Shown here: in pieces, positions 17,881 through 25,982 of the stretch
Position numbering within the stretch: the first letter of the stretch is position 1
Layout: the number at the start of each line of letters is the position of its first letter
Origin: Ferrithrix thermotolerans DSM 19514
Lineage (GTDB): Bacteria; Actinomycetota; Acidimicrobiia; Acidimicrobiales; Acidimicrobiaceae
Direction: 5' to 3'
DNA length: 61,476 nucleotides
Assembly: GCF_900128965.1 (NCBI RefSeq)
Contig: NZ_FQUL01000012.1
Location: 1 to 61,476 of the forward strand
Notes under the pieces: model-generated
The model's database searches: none
Told to the model about the DNA's origin: nothing
What the model saw: only the letters and a program-made list of their open reading frames with translations
Translations under genes and position numbers: made by a program

Positions 17881-18669
17881 ATGATATCTAAGGAGCGGAT
17901 TACTCCTCTTTTCGGGCGTGTCAAAGTCAAGGCCCGCCCAAGTAAAGCCCCAATTGAGCGATCACTAAGTGCTAAAGGGAAAGTTCCACGGTTAGTCAGA
18001 GACTTCCTGGCACCTACTCTTCTCATAACAGTAGGAGTTCTCATACTCATCGGTGAACATAGCGCAGCACCCCAACGGACGCAAGTAGTTGTTGTTGCAC
18101 AGACACCGATCGAAAAGGGGGCGGTAATAACCGCTGGCGAAGTGAAACTTGAAAGTCTTGGGGTCTCTCAAGAGCTAACTAATACCTTTGCCGGCCTCAA
18201 CGAGGTTTTAGGCCAGACCTCAAATACCAACATACCCAAAGACGGGATAGTCGGCTCTTCGATGATCAAGGGCAGCAACTCATCCCCCTCTGGATATCGG
18301 CTCGTGACTGTTTCAGTACCTCTAGATGTCGTACAGGCGGAGCAGATAGTTCCCGGGGATCGAGTCGACATTAGCGCCACATTCACAGCTTCGGCATCCC
18401 CGATGACAGAGTTGCTCGCGCCGAAGGTGCTGGTGAGAGAGGTTTATACTCCTCCGAGCACGTTGAGTGGCGTCTCCGTCTCCGACGTGGTGGTGGCTGT
18501 AAAAGATGAGGAAGAAGCGCTTGCCATACTCTACGGAGAGAGTGCCGGCAAGATAGCAGTAGTGGATTCAACCGAAGCAGATGCTGCGCAAGCCGGCTTA
18601 TCATATCCCCCCTTACTTCCTTCGAACGCCACCAACCCAGCAACCCCAGGAACAAATGCCGCAGGATAG
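17881..18669 (+). CDS. SAF-domain pilus assembly protein, CpaB/RcpC-like
   Basis: The 262-residue protein has a basic cytoplasmic N-terminus, one membrane helix at ~43-60 (FLAPTLLITVGVLILIG) and an extracytoplasmic SAF domain (VVVVAQTPIEKGAVITAGEV, then NIPKDGIVGSSMI). A second beta-rich segment, LVTVSVPLDVVQAEQIVPGD, matches the CpaB C-terminal domain. The C-terminus is a low-complexity Pro/Thr/Asn tail. In Tad systems CpaB supports the secretin or an outer channel; its partner here is unknown. It is the first gene after the TTGACA/TAATAT promoter and overlaps the next gene by 14 bp. Confidence 0.8.
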   Translation: MISKERITPLFGRVKVKARPSKAPIERSLSAKGKVPRLVRDFLAPTLLITVGVLILIGEHSAAPQRTQVVVVAQTPIEKGAVITAGEVKLESLGVSQELTNTFAGLNEVLGQTSNTNIPKDGIVGSSMIKGSNSSPSGYRLVTVSVPLDVVQAEQIVPGDRVDISATFTASASPMTELLAPKVLVREVYTPPSTLSGVSVSDVVVAVKDEEEALAILYGESAGKIAVVDSTEADAAQAGLSYPPLLPSNATNPATPGTNAAG

Positions 18670-19990
18670 GCCCCTAGACCACAGGTCCCCTAAAGTGGAG
18701 TCTTATGCCTCGCAAAAGACCCTTATCGCCTGTGTGTCTGAAATCGAGTACGACTGGATAACTGAGGTGTTTCGATCGGTCATCCCCCTAGCCGCTCACG
18801 TCCAGGTGCTCTGGATAAGACACGAATCAGAGTTAGGAGACTTTCTCAGCTCAGGAGTTAGAACCTTCCTTGTCTTTGATGCAAATGAGTATCCCTCGAT
18901 CGCAACCCACTCAAATACCGACAACTACGAACTAGAGATCCCAGATACTGTCCTTCAAGTGCTCGATAGGGTTCGAAACCTGGTCTTTGTAACCGAGCTT
19001 AGACAAGAAAGAGATCAAGGAGATGAAGTAGTTGAACTCAGGGTTCAAGAACCAAAGGTGGTATTTCACTCCTCATCAAAAAAGAACGCCTTAGGGCGGA
19101 AGAGTCCCTCGGCCAAAGACACAACTGCGCCTACCGCCCTAGAACACCCAGTTCAGGGGGGATTAGCAACTGTGGCAATCGTTATGGGTCCAAGGGGGTC
19201 GGGAATTAGCACGGTGTCTTCTGTTATCGCCACCGGTCTAGCGAAGGTTGGTCCTACTGCCCTGGTAGAGCTGACACTTGACTGCGACCTCGCTTACCTT
19301 CACGGAGTAGATCCACTAGCACCGACCCTTTCGGAGTATCTAGCCCAAAGCGGCAACGAAGAATCCACGAAGCCCCTCCTAATGATCGATGAGCTAACTA
19401 ACGTCGCACCAGGATTTGACTACTGCCTTATCCCTGGAGTCTGGGATCCAAAACACATCACTTTGATGGAACAAAGGGGAATAATTGAGCTTATAAAGGC
19501 CTTGAGAGCACGCTTTTCATATCTGGTGTGCGAGGTGCATCCCTATTTAGCCAGACCCTATGACTACGAAGATCTAGGTAGCCCACTCATGGCTGATATC
19601 GCACTTTCTGTATCGAGTCACCTCACTTTAGTAACCCAACAAGACCCCAAGTGGATCTACGCCATATCAAAGATCCTTACGGACCTGGTAGAGAAGAAGG
19701 AGGCTCCGTCGTCGTGGTCGATCGTAATAAACCGGTTCAAGGATCAACGAGCTGAACGAACGAGGCTAAAGAGAGACATCTCTCAGATACTTTCACTAAC
19801 TACACTCGGGTCACGTTACGAGGGCATAGACGCCCCCATCCACTTCGCCAAGGAAAGAAAGGGCGCTTTCCCGTCTTTGTTAGCGCAAGACGTGGCTGGG
19901 GTAGTTTCCACGATCACCGCACTCGCTCCGAAAGACCATACTGAATTGGACGACGGTCGTGAAAGCCTCACGCCTGTAACCCTGTTTTAA
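18656..19990 (+). CDS. CpaE/TadZ-like MinD-superfamily protein
   Basis: I chose ATG at 18656, which has AGGA upstream and overlaps the cpaB-like stop; the frame is open further up but inside cpaB. The first ~125 residues resemble a receiver-like domain (LIACVSEIEYDWITEVF). A MinD-like domain follows from ~165: VAIVMGPRGSGISTVSSVIA stands where the Walker A motif belongs, then LVELTLDCDLAYLHG. The usual lysine pattern KGGxGK(S/T) is not present, so ATP binding is doubtful. CpaE/TadZ proteins position the pilus at the cell pole. Specific role here is inference. Confidence 0.75.
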   Translation: MPQDRPLDHRSPKVESYASQKTLIACVSEIEYDWITEVFRSVIPLAAHVQVLWIRHESELGDFLSSGVRTFLVFDANEYPSIATHSNTDNYELEIPDTVLQVLDRVRNLVFVTELRQERDQGDEVVELRVQEPKVVFHSSSKKNALGRKSPSAKDTTAPTALEHPVQGGLATVAIVMGPRGSGISTVSSVIATGLAKVGPTALVELTLDCDLAYLHGVDPLAPTLSEYLAQSGNEESTKPLLMIDELTNVAPGFDYCLIPGVWDPKHITLMEQRGIIELIKALRARFSYLVCEVHPYLARPYDYEDLGSPLMADIALSVSSHLTLVTQQDPKWIYAISKILTDLVEKKEAPSSWSIVINRFKDQRAERTRLKRDISQILSLTTLGSRYEGIDAPIHFAKERKGAFPSLLAQDVAGVVSTITALAPKDHTELDDGRESLTPVTLF

Positions 19991-19997
19991 CCTCGAT

Positions 19998-20852
19998 TCA
20001 GCCGACAGCTGTGAACCAATCCCCTTTGCTCTCCACCTCTCCAGTTCTTATGAGATAGTCAAGAGCAGCCATCGTTGTGGCGGAAGCCGCCCACAAGATC
20101 GGATCTTTGAGATCTCCGTAGATTCCCTTTACGATCTCAGATAGGGTAACCGGCCGTTCCTTTAGTCTCATGACCTGTGCTATCTGCGCTAGCCTCTTAC
20201 GTCGATGATCCAGGTAGTACTCGATGACCTCTTGACCTAAGCCTCTGCTCATAGATGGCCCGTGTCCAGGCTGGATAGTTGAGTAATCAATCTTCAAAAC
20301 CTTCTCTAAAGACTCTAGGTACCTTGTCAGATCCCCATCGGGATGAGCAACTACGGTAGTACCTCGCCCCAAGATATGGTCTCCACTTAGCAGGTTTCCC
20401 TCTGGGTCCAAGAAACATAAGTGATCTTTACTGTGGCCAGGTGTATAGAGAACCTCAAGGCGAACTCCTCCTAGCAACCTATGCCCCTGCGTCAAGGGCT
20501 CATATCCCATATGAGCTAACTCGGGGTGCGCAAAGGCCGGCACCTCCCATCTCCTTACGAGAGATAGGACTGACTCTGCGTGGTCTATATGGGAGTGGGT
20601 AACGACTATCCCTCCTACCTTGGCCCCAACACTAGCTATCTCGCCTTCGAGTGCATCTAGGTGAGATGAGACGCTGGGACCTGGGTCCACAACCAGGACA
20701 CGGTCTTTCGACTCTGAAAATATTAGATATGAGTTCGTACCGTCTAAGGTCATTGGAGAGGGGTTTGGAGCCAACACCCTTGTAATTGCTTCTGACGGGT
20801 GCTCTATCGGCTGCAGTTCGACTATCGAGAGACTCTGCCTAGGGTCTTCCAC
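19998..20852 (-). CDS. Metallo-beta-lactamase-fold hydrolase
   Basis: The 284-residue protein has the metal-binding signature THSHIDHAES (~82-91), a further ligand in YTPGHSKDHLCF, and SGDHILGRGT, followed by a C-terminal winged-helix-like region (~215-280). The layout resembles LACTB2-type endoribonuclease or thioesterase-like hydrolases; the substrate cannot be told. It lies on the minus strand between the cpaE-like and cpaF genes, splitting the pilus locus and converging on the upstream half after 7 bp. Confidence 0.85.
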   Translation of the reverse strand: MEDPRQSLSIVELQPIEHPSEAITRVLAPNPSPMTLDGTNSYLIFSESKDRVLVVDPGPSVSSHLDALEGEIASVGAKVGGIVVTHSHIDHAESVLSLVRRWEVPAFAHPELAHMGYEPLTQGHRLLGGVRLEVLYTPGHSKDHLCFLDPEGNLLSGDHILGRGTTVVAHPDGDLTRYLESLEKVLKIDYSTIQPGHGPSMSRGLGQEVIEYYLDHRRKRLAQIAQVMRLKERPVTLSEIVKGIYGDLKDPILWAASATTMAALDYLIRTGEVESKGDWFTAVG

Positions 20853-20939
20853 TTACTGACCTCCTGCAAGCTAGGCCACTACACATTCACAAACACCTTA
20901 CCAACAGCGCTCCCTACGTGATCCAGGTCCCAGTTTTGC

Positions 20940-20969
20940 TTGACAGATCTCATCTTGATCTGAAATAAT
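20940..20969 (+). promoter_or_regulatory. Probable promoter of the cpaF operon
   Basis: TTGACA at 20940-20945 is followed after 18 bases by AATAAT at 20964-20969, 48 bp before the cpaF start. The same -35 and the same 18-bp spacing occur in front of the cpaB-like gene, which suggests both halves of the locus are driven by similar promoters. Confidence 0.5.
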
Positions 20970-21017
20970 TGGATCAAAAGCATACGCCATGGACGGCTTC
21001 ACATCGAAAGGATTCGA

Positions 21018-22319
21018 GTGCTTGATACAACTGTTCCCGCAGCTCTTGAACACATGCAAACCTCTAGGCCAAAGTCGGAAGAGGTTCTCGCTCTAGCACA
21101 ACGTGTTGAAGAGCAAGTAATCTCTGAAATCGAAAAAGAAAACATCAATATAAAAAGTGCAGACGATGCCGATGCTCTGATATCTCTGATTCGTCGCACA
21201 CTGCGCACCTACGAAGGAGGCAGCTCCTTTAGCTTGACACCTGAGCTTATAAGCCATCTCACTAGTTACATCTGGTCAAATCTCAAAGGTGCCGGACCAC
21301 TTGAGCCGCTGCTTAGAGACGAAAACATCTGGGAGATTGAGATAGTAGCTCCAAACAGGGTATTTATCCGCAGATCCGACGGTAGAAGAGCTAGGGTCTA
21401 CCTTAGTTTCTACGACGACAGCCATGTGCAACGAGTGGTCGCTCGTATGTTAGACCGTTCTCTTAGCACCAACAAGAAGCTCGATCCCGCCCTTGGTATA
21501 CAAGATTCACAGCTTGAAGACGGATCACGCATACATATAGTACACCCCGAGCTCGCCGCAGAAGGGCACATGCTCATCAATATAAGAAAGTTTGCCACCA
21601 CGGAGAAGATCACTCTTTTCGAGCTAGGCCGAGAGGGGTTTCTATCGCCCGAGAGCTGCGACTACCTCACAGAAGCAGCCCGTAGTGGAGCCTCTATAGT
21701 CATAAGCGGAGCACCGGGAAGCGGTAAGACCACCGTCTTGAAGGCGATTTTGAACTCTCTACCTTCGTCGTACCGTATCGTATCAGCCGAAGAGGTACTG
21801 GAACTTCGGTGCAAACTCCCAAACTTCGCTCAGATGCAGACACGGCCGAGGCGTCCTGAGAGGCCGGAGATCGAGTTGAGGACTCTCACAAACGCCTTTT
21901 TGCGTATGACTCCGGACGTTGTGGTCATTGGAGAGGTTCGGGACAGAGAGACTCTCCCTTTCCTAATGACGCTTTCCACTGGGGTTCAAGGTCTTACCTC
22001 TCTACATGCTCGCTCTGCGCGCCACGCACTTGAGCGGTTGAGACTGTTAGCGCAGCTCTCTGAGCGACCCATCACAGCATCAAGCGCAACTCAGTTGGTG
22101 GGAGACTGTCTCGATCTGGTTGTGCACTGTGCACGCCAAGGGGCAAAGGTAGGAGTCAAAGAGATAGTCTCCGTTGAAGATCCTCAGCTCGTGAGGGAGG
22201 AGTGGCTATTTTCAACCACAACGCTCTTTGAACGATCCAGCCTTTTCGAACCCCTAGAGGAGAATGGTCATGCAAAGTTAACCCTTGGTGCACGAACCCG
22301 GGATCATCAGCAACGATGA
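21018..22319 (+). CDS. cpaF: Tad pilus assembly ATPase, CpaF/TadA family
   Basis: This secretion ATPase powers pilin assembly at the cytoplasmic membrane. Residues ~75-220 are the N-terminal domain (LTSYIWSNLKGAGPLEPLL), followed by the C-terminal ATPase with Walker A GAPGSGKTTVLKAIL (~235), an Asp/Glu box, and Walker B VVVIGEVRDRETLPFL, then GVQGLTSLHARSA. It starts at GTG 21018 with AAGGA upstream. Length of 433 residues is normal. The stop overlaps the tadB-like start by four bases. Confidence 0.9.
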   Translation: MLDTTVPAALEHMQTSRPKSEEVLALAQRVEEQVISEIEKENINIKSADDADALISLIRRTLRTYEGGSSFSLTPELISHLTSYIWSNLKGAGPLEPLLRDENIWEIEIVAPNRVFIRRSDGRRARVYLSFYDDSHVQRVVARMLDRSLSTNKKLDPALGIQDSQLEDGSRIHIVHPELAAEGHMLINIRKFATTEKITLFELGREGFLSPESCDYLTEAARSGASIVISGAPGSGKTTVLKAILNSLPSSYRIVSAEEVLELRCKLPNFAQMQTRPRRPERPEIELRTLTNAFLRMTPDVVVIGEVRDRETLPFLMTLSTGVQGLTSLHARSARHALERLRLLAQLSERPITASSATQLVGDCLDLVVHCARQGAKVGVKEIVSVEDPQLVREEWLFSTTTLFERSSLFEPLEENGHAKLTLGARTRDHQQR

Positions 22320-23278
22320 CGACCCACCTGATAAATGCCGCAGCAACAATAATGGTCCTATCTGGGGCCCTAACGCTAGTAAAAGCTCCTAGTACCAAAG
22401 ATCCTTCTACCCTCCCTAGCCTTGGGCCAGGCATCGGTGGGTTCACGAAAGGTACTTACTCCATGGCCCTTAGACGAAAGGCACGAGAGTCCCTTACCAC
22501 TCTTAGACGCCCGAGATCACTGATCTTAATGACTGCTTCAGCACTCTCCTTTTTGGTCATGCCCATGTCAGTATCGTTTGCTATCACGATCTCTAGCCTT
22601 GCTGTATTCACCTCTTGGACAGATACTCAAAAAGAAGGTCTTTCTTCAAAACTCCAAGAGTTGTGGCCACAGCTACTTCATGAGATGTCTATACGGGTTG
22701 CAACCACGGGTAGCTCACTTGGCAGGTGTTTCTTCAACTCCCTTGGGTCTACGCCTTCAGAGTTTATTGACACCTTCAGACAGGCAGAGTCAATATGGCT
22801 GCTTACTGGGGATCTTGAGACCGCATTTAGACATCTTGAGAAAGAACTATCTGACCCCAACTCACAGAAGGTACTTAGAAGAATCCTCACCTACGATCGA
22901 AGCGGCACTCAACGGATTCATGAGCAGATCGAGTTGCTTCGACATGAACAACTACGACGTTTGTACGCGTCCAATGAGCTTAAGACCAAACTAGCGTCGA
23001 TTGCAATCGCACGATACCTAATCGTTATCGTCCCAGTGGTGATGTTCGCTTTGGGTGTAGTTATGTCAGGCACCATGCCAAACCTAAGAACGGGTCTGTC
23101 ACAGGTAGTCTTCTCGCTGTCGATTCTGACTCTGGGAGGATGCTGGTTTTGGACATCGAGGCTCTCACGTCTCCCCGAAGTAAAGCAACTTCAGCACACG
23201 ACATTGACGGCATCTCAGAGAGTCGCAGTGGCTCTCGCACTACAGGTACATAAAAAGAAAAGGGAGAAAGAGGCTTGA
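22316..23278 (+). CDS. Tad inner-membrane platform protein, TadB-like
   Basis: The 320-residue protein has hydrophobic segments at the N-terminus (~5-22), at ~62-95 and two near the C-terminus (YLIVIVPVVMFALGVVMSG, then VVFSLSILTLGGCWFW). A cytoplasmic GspF/T2SF domain lies between them (LHEMSIRVATTGSSLGRCFF, then LTGDLETAFRHLEKEL). This is the TadB arrangement, with TadC following. It overlaps cpaF and tadC by four bases each, which is tight translational coupling. Confidence 0.8.
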   Translation: MTTHLINAAATIMVLSGALTLVKAPSTKDPSTLPSLGPGIGGFTKGTYSMALRRKARESLTTLRRPRSLILMTASALSFLVMPMSVSFAITISSLAVFTSWTDTQKEGLSSKLQELWPQLLHEMSIRVATTGSSLGRCFFNSLGSTPSEFIDTFRQAESIWLLTGDLETAFRHLEKELSDPNSQKVLRRILTYDRSGTQRIHEQIELLRHEQLRRLYASNELKTKLASIAIARYLIVIVPVVMFALGVVMSGTMPNLRTGLSQVVFSLSILTLGGCWFWTSRLSRLPEVKQLQHTTLTASQRVAVALALQVHKKKREKEA

Positions 23279-24135
23279 ACCAATTATCTCTAACCTTATT
23301 GGCGCTTAGTCAAATCACCTTAGCTGTAACCATCTTACGTAGCAGACACTTCGCAACGATGAGTCGCATATCACCAGCTGTCTTATCCATAATGGGACAT
23401 CTCCACAAGAATAACAGGGCAACAACTCCCCGTGCAACAAAGAGGCGTTTGTGGTCTTTAGCTCGTGACAACACGTCACATACAAGGCACATACAACGAG
23501 AGATAAAACAAGGACTAACGGCCTTTGTAAGCCCAAAAACTACGCTTCAGCTTACCTTGACTCTCACGGCTCTAACCTACGTCCTAACATCGTCTACGGT
23601 CTATATGTTACTCACAGCAGTCCTAACACCAGCGATCCTTGTGATCGGGAGCGTCTGTCTTAGAGAACTGCATATCAAGGCTTTGTCCAGGCGTCTCAAC
23701 CTACATCAACCGCTACTTTTTGAAAACCTCACACAGGTTTTAAGCGAAGGGAGGAGTTTCGATGTAGCACTAAAAGCGGCCACCGAAAACTCCGGTTCTG
23801 AGTTTTACCACATATTTGGTCGTGGTCTATCGGAGCCTGTTCCTTATGAGGATCAAAGAGAGTACCTGATCACAGCAGCCAACGTGTTTTCTCTTCCTAG
23901 ACTGCGCCTTTTACTTGAGGTCACAAGGGATCGCCGGATCTCATCAGAGATTCCACAGATAGTCAACGCCGTCAGAGAGGCTGTGTCAGAAGATATTCAT
24001 CGAGACACTTTAAAGTTAGTAGAACACCGCAGTCAACTGGTATGGATTCCGGTATCAATAGCAGTACTAATTCCAGGGACAATGCTTCTCCTAATCCCGC
24101 TATTTAACACCCTGAAAACGCTCGCTAATATCTAG
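23275..24135 (+). CDS. Tad inner-membrane platform protein, TadC-like
   Basis: A 286-residue partner of TadB, starting at TTG and overlapping the tadB-like stop by four bases. Membrane helices are visible at ~1-20, ~85-125 (TLTLTALTYVLTSSTVYMLL) and at the C-terminus (VSIAVLIPGTMLLLIPLFNTL). The T2SF segment is at ~145-255 (FENLTQVLSEGRSFDVALKA). The protein is divergent and the call leans on gene order. Confidence 0.7.
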   Translation: MNQLSLTLLALSQITLAVTILRSRHFATMSRISPAVLSIMGHLHKNNRATTPRATKRRLWSLARDNTSHTRHIQREIKQGLTAFVSPKTTLQLTLTLTALTYVLTSSTVYMLLTAVLTPAILVIGSVCLRELHIKALSRRLNLHQPLLFENLTQVLSEGRSFDVALKAATENSGSEFYHIFGRGLSEPVPYEDQREYLITAANVFSLPRLRLLLEVTRDRRISSEIPQIVNAVREAVSEDIHRDTLKLVEHRSQLVWIPVSIAVLIPGTMLLLIPLFNTLKTLANI

Positions 24136-24185
24136 ACAAAAGATAAAAGATTTGATAGACTAAGTTATCCACGGATGGAGGTATT

Positions 24186-24419
24186 ATGACGAAACGGACT
24201 TTGTCAAAACTTAGTAGACACCTCGACCACATCTTCGTTGTCTTGTCTTTGATACAGACGGGCAAATGGAATCGAGAAGAGGGTGAAGGTGTTATCTCGA
24301 CGGCAATCGTCGTCCTTATTGTCGCATTTTTGGCCGTTGGTATGTGGATCGCATTCAAGGCCATTATGGGGCAGACAACCAATACGATATCGAGTCAGGT
24401 ATCTCAGCTTGGACAGTAA
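24186..24419 (+). CDS. Flp-like small pilin subunit
   Basis: The 77-residue protein has a long hydrophilic leader (residues 1-34) ending REEGEG, then one hydrophobic helix (VISTAIVVLIVAFLAVGMWI) and a short polar tail. Leader, glycine-bounded cleavage site and helix suit a Tad-type pilin precursor, although the usual Glu at +5 of the mature pilin is not obvious. GGAGG lies six bases before the ATG, a stronger site than its neighbours. A possible extra promoter lies upstream (TAGACA at 24133, TAGACT at 24156, 17-bp spacing). I infer it is the main pilin. Confidence 0.7.
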   Translation: MTKRTLSKLSRHLDHIFVVLSLIQTGKWNREEGEGVISTAIVVLIVAFLAVGMWIAFKAIMGQTTNTISSQVSQLGQ

Positions 24420-24831
24420 AGTCCCGTTGCATCAAGGATCCCGAACCTCTAAGAGAGACTCTGACGAGGGAGACGGGATCCTTGCAACGGTCATCTCCCT
24501 TGCTGTCCTACTTATCTGCACCACGTTGACCTTGTCGTTCATAGACTACCTGTACACAGATCTGCAGCTGCAAGGCGTAGCGGATCAAGCAGTTCGGGCT
24601 GCGACTTTGTATCTTGGTCCTAGTGCAACCCTCACCGACAGAACTGAACTAGGTGCCTCGGTAATTTATGCAAAGGAACGTTCTCTTGCGACACCGAGCT
24701 GGTCTTACAGCGACGGAACCTTGACTCTGGTTCTACGCCTTTATCTCACTAACCCCACAGATGAGATACTTCGTAGAATTGGATTCACATACGTCACCGT
24801 TCATGCCTCTGCCGTCATGGAACCCTCCTAG
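24409..24831 (+). CDS. TadE/TadG-like pseudopilin 1
   Basis: About 140 residues. The best start is TTG at 24409, inside the last codons of the pilin gene, giving DSKVPLHQGSRTSKRDSDEG and then a membrane helix (ILATVISLAVLLICTTLTLS). The frame is open further upstream but only as a shadow of the pilin gene. A helix right after a short charged leader is the TadE-like pattern. The remainder (VADQAVRAATLYLG, then a beta-rich end) matches minor pilins loosely. Confidence 0.6.
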   Translation: MDSKVPLHQGSRTSKRDSDEGDGILATVISLAVLLICTTLTLSFIDYLYTDLQLQGVADQAVRAATLYLGPSATLTDRTELGASVIYAKERSLATPSWSYSDGTLTLVLRLYLTNPTDEILRRIGFTYVTVHASAVMEPS

Positions 24832-24949
24832 GCAAATTGCTTTTACCGTCAAAGCAATCAAATGCGTCAATCATCAAGATAAAAAAGACACCCTTGACGG
24901 AAACGGCACAGAAACCCCAGTTAGATCTACCCAGAAAGCGTAGGACAAG

Positions 24950-25477
24950 ATGCGATTTAGATCTTTCTCAAGCGACGAAAAGAAAATACTAACACCTCCA
25001 TCTTCAATAGTTAGGGATTCGTGCTTTACCACAACGAGGACAATCCAAAACCTGGGGGTGTGCTGTCGCAGGCGCCTTAGCAACTCGAGCGGTCTAGCAG
25101 GCGTGGAGTCAGTATTTTTCATTACGGTGCTGGTTATATTCGCCACCTCTTTGGTGGTGTCACTTGCAAGATTGAGCTACGCAAAGGTCATCACCGACAA
25201 TCTCGCCTACAACGCTGCACGCTTGGAGACTCTCGATAACTCCATCTACTTGCCCGGCTCTCTCACCGAAGTCTCTATATTTGGCGAGAGAGTCAAGCTA
25301 ACTTCGCCTGCAGACATTCAGCCCTGTTCGTACATTACCGTGAAGGCCTCCGCCACCTTACCCATCCTTCCCGTTCCATATTTGCGACAGATAACCTACA
25401 TCACCGTGGCATCGACCACCACGCTACCCACAGACGCATACAAGGTTGCACAAAGCCTAGGACTTAACTGCCAGTAA
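24950..25477 (+). CDS. TadE-like pseudopilin 2
   Basis: The N-terminal ~45 residues are basic. They are followed by GLAGVESVFFITVLVIFATS, a TadE-type motif with Glu at the start of the hydrophobic helix, then LSYAKVITDNLAYNAARLE and a beta-rich extracytoplasmic part ending near a Cys (LGLNCQ), which may pair with PCSYITV. The start at 24950 gives an unusually long leader; GTG at 25058 is an alternative. It is an accessory pilus subunit by context. Confidence 0.6.
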   Translation: MRFRSFSSDEKKILTPPSSIVRDSCFTTTRTIQNLGVCCRRRLSNSSGLAGVESVFFITVLVIFATSLVVSLARLSYAKVITDNLAYNAARLETLDNSIYLPGSLTEVSIFGERVKLTSPADIQPCSYITVKASATLPILPVPYLRQITYITVASTTTLPTDAYKVAQSLGLNCQ

Positions 25478-25510
25478 CCACGAGAACAGGCTCTAGGAGA
25501 CCCAAGAACA

Positions 25511-25951
25511 TTGACCTATATAAGTCGAAGGACCCAAGATGGCTCAACACTTGTCATGCTACCAACGTTGTTGCTTATCTTTACTTTATTTATCGTGATC
25601 GCGCTCGACTTCTTATCCGCTGTTTTCGCTCAGAGAACCTTGGATTCCATTAGTACGAACTGCGCTCTAAAGGCAGCACAGGCACTAAGCCCGGCTGCAT
25701 TTTATACAGGTGGCAGTCTTCAGATCTCTCAAACAGAGCTGCAAAGAGACGTCTCAAGCTGCATAACCCTGAGTGCTCAAGCAGAAAAGGTATCTATTAG
25801 CTCCTATCACGCCAGCTATAACGGCGATATTGTGACGGTGATGGTAAGTGAGTTAGTTCATCCTCCACTTTCTCTACATATGATCTCACAGCTCAGATAT
25901 TTCTCGCTAACATCGTACGCAAGTGCGCAGGAGGTCTTATCCGATGGATAG
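25511..25951 (+). CDS. TadG-like pseudopilin 3
   Basis: The 146-residue product of a TTG start at 25511. A short leader (TYISRRTQDGSTLVM) runs into a strong membrane helix (LPTLLLIFTLFIVIALDFLS), then a globular region with two Cys (ISTNCALKAAQ, SSCITLSAQ) that could form a disulphide outside the membrane. Third TadE/G-like protein in a row. Family-level assignment is by architecture and position. Confidence 0.55.
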   Translation: MTYISRRTQDGSTLVMLPTLLLIFTLFIVIALDFLSAVFAQRTLDSISTNCALKAAQALSPAAFYTGGSLQISQTELQRDVSSCITLSAQAEKVSISSYHASYNGDIVTVMVSELVHPPLSLHMISQLRYFSLTSYASAQEVLSDG

Positions 25952-25982
25952 GCACAACGCCGATCTCAAATAAGGTGTTGCC

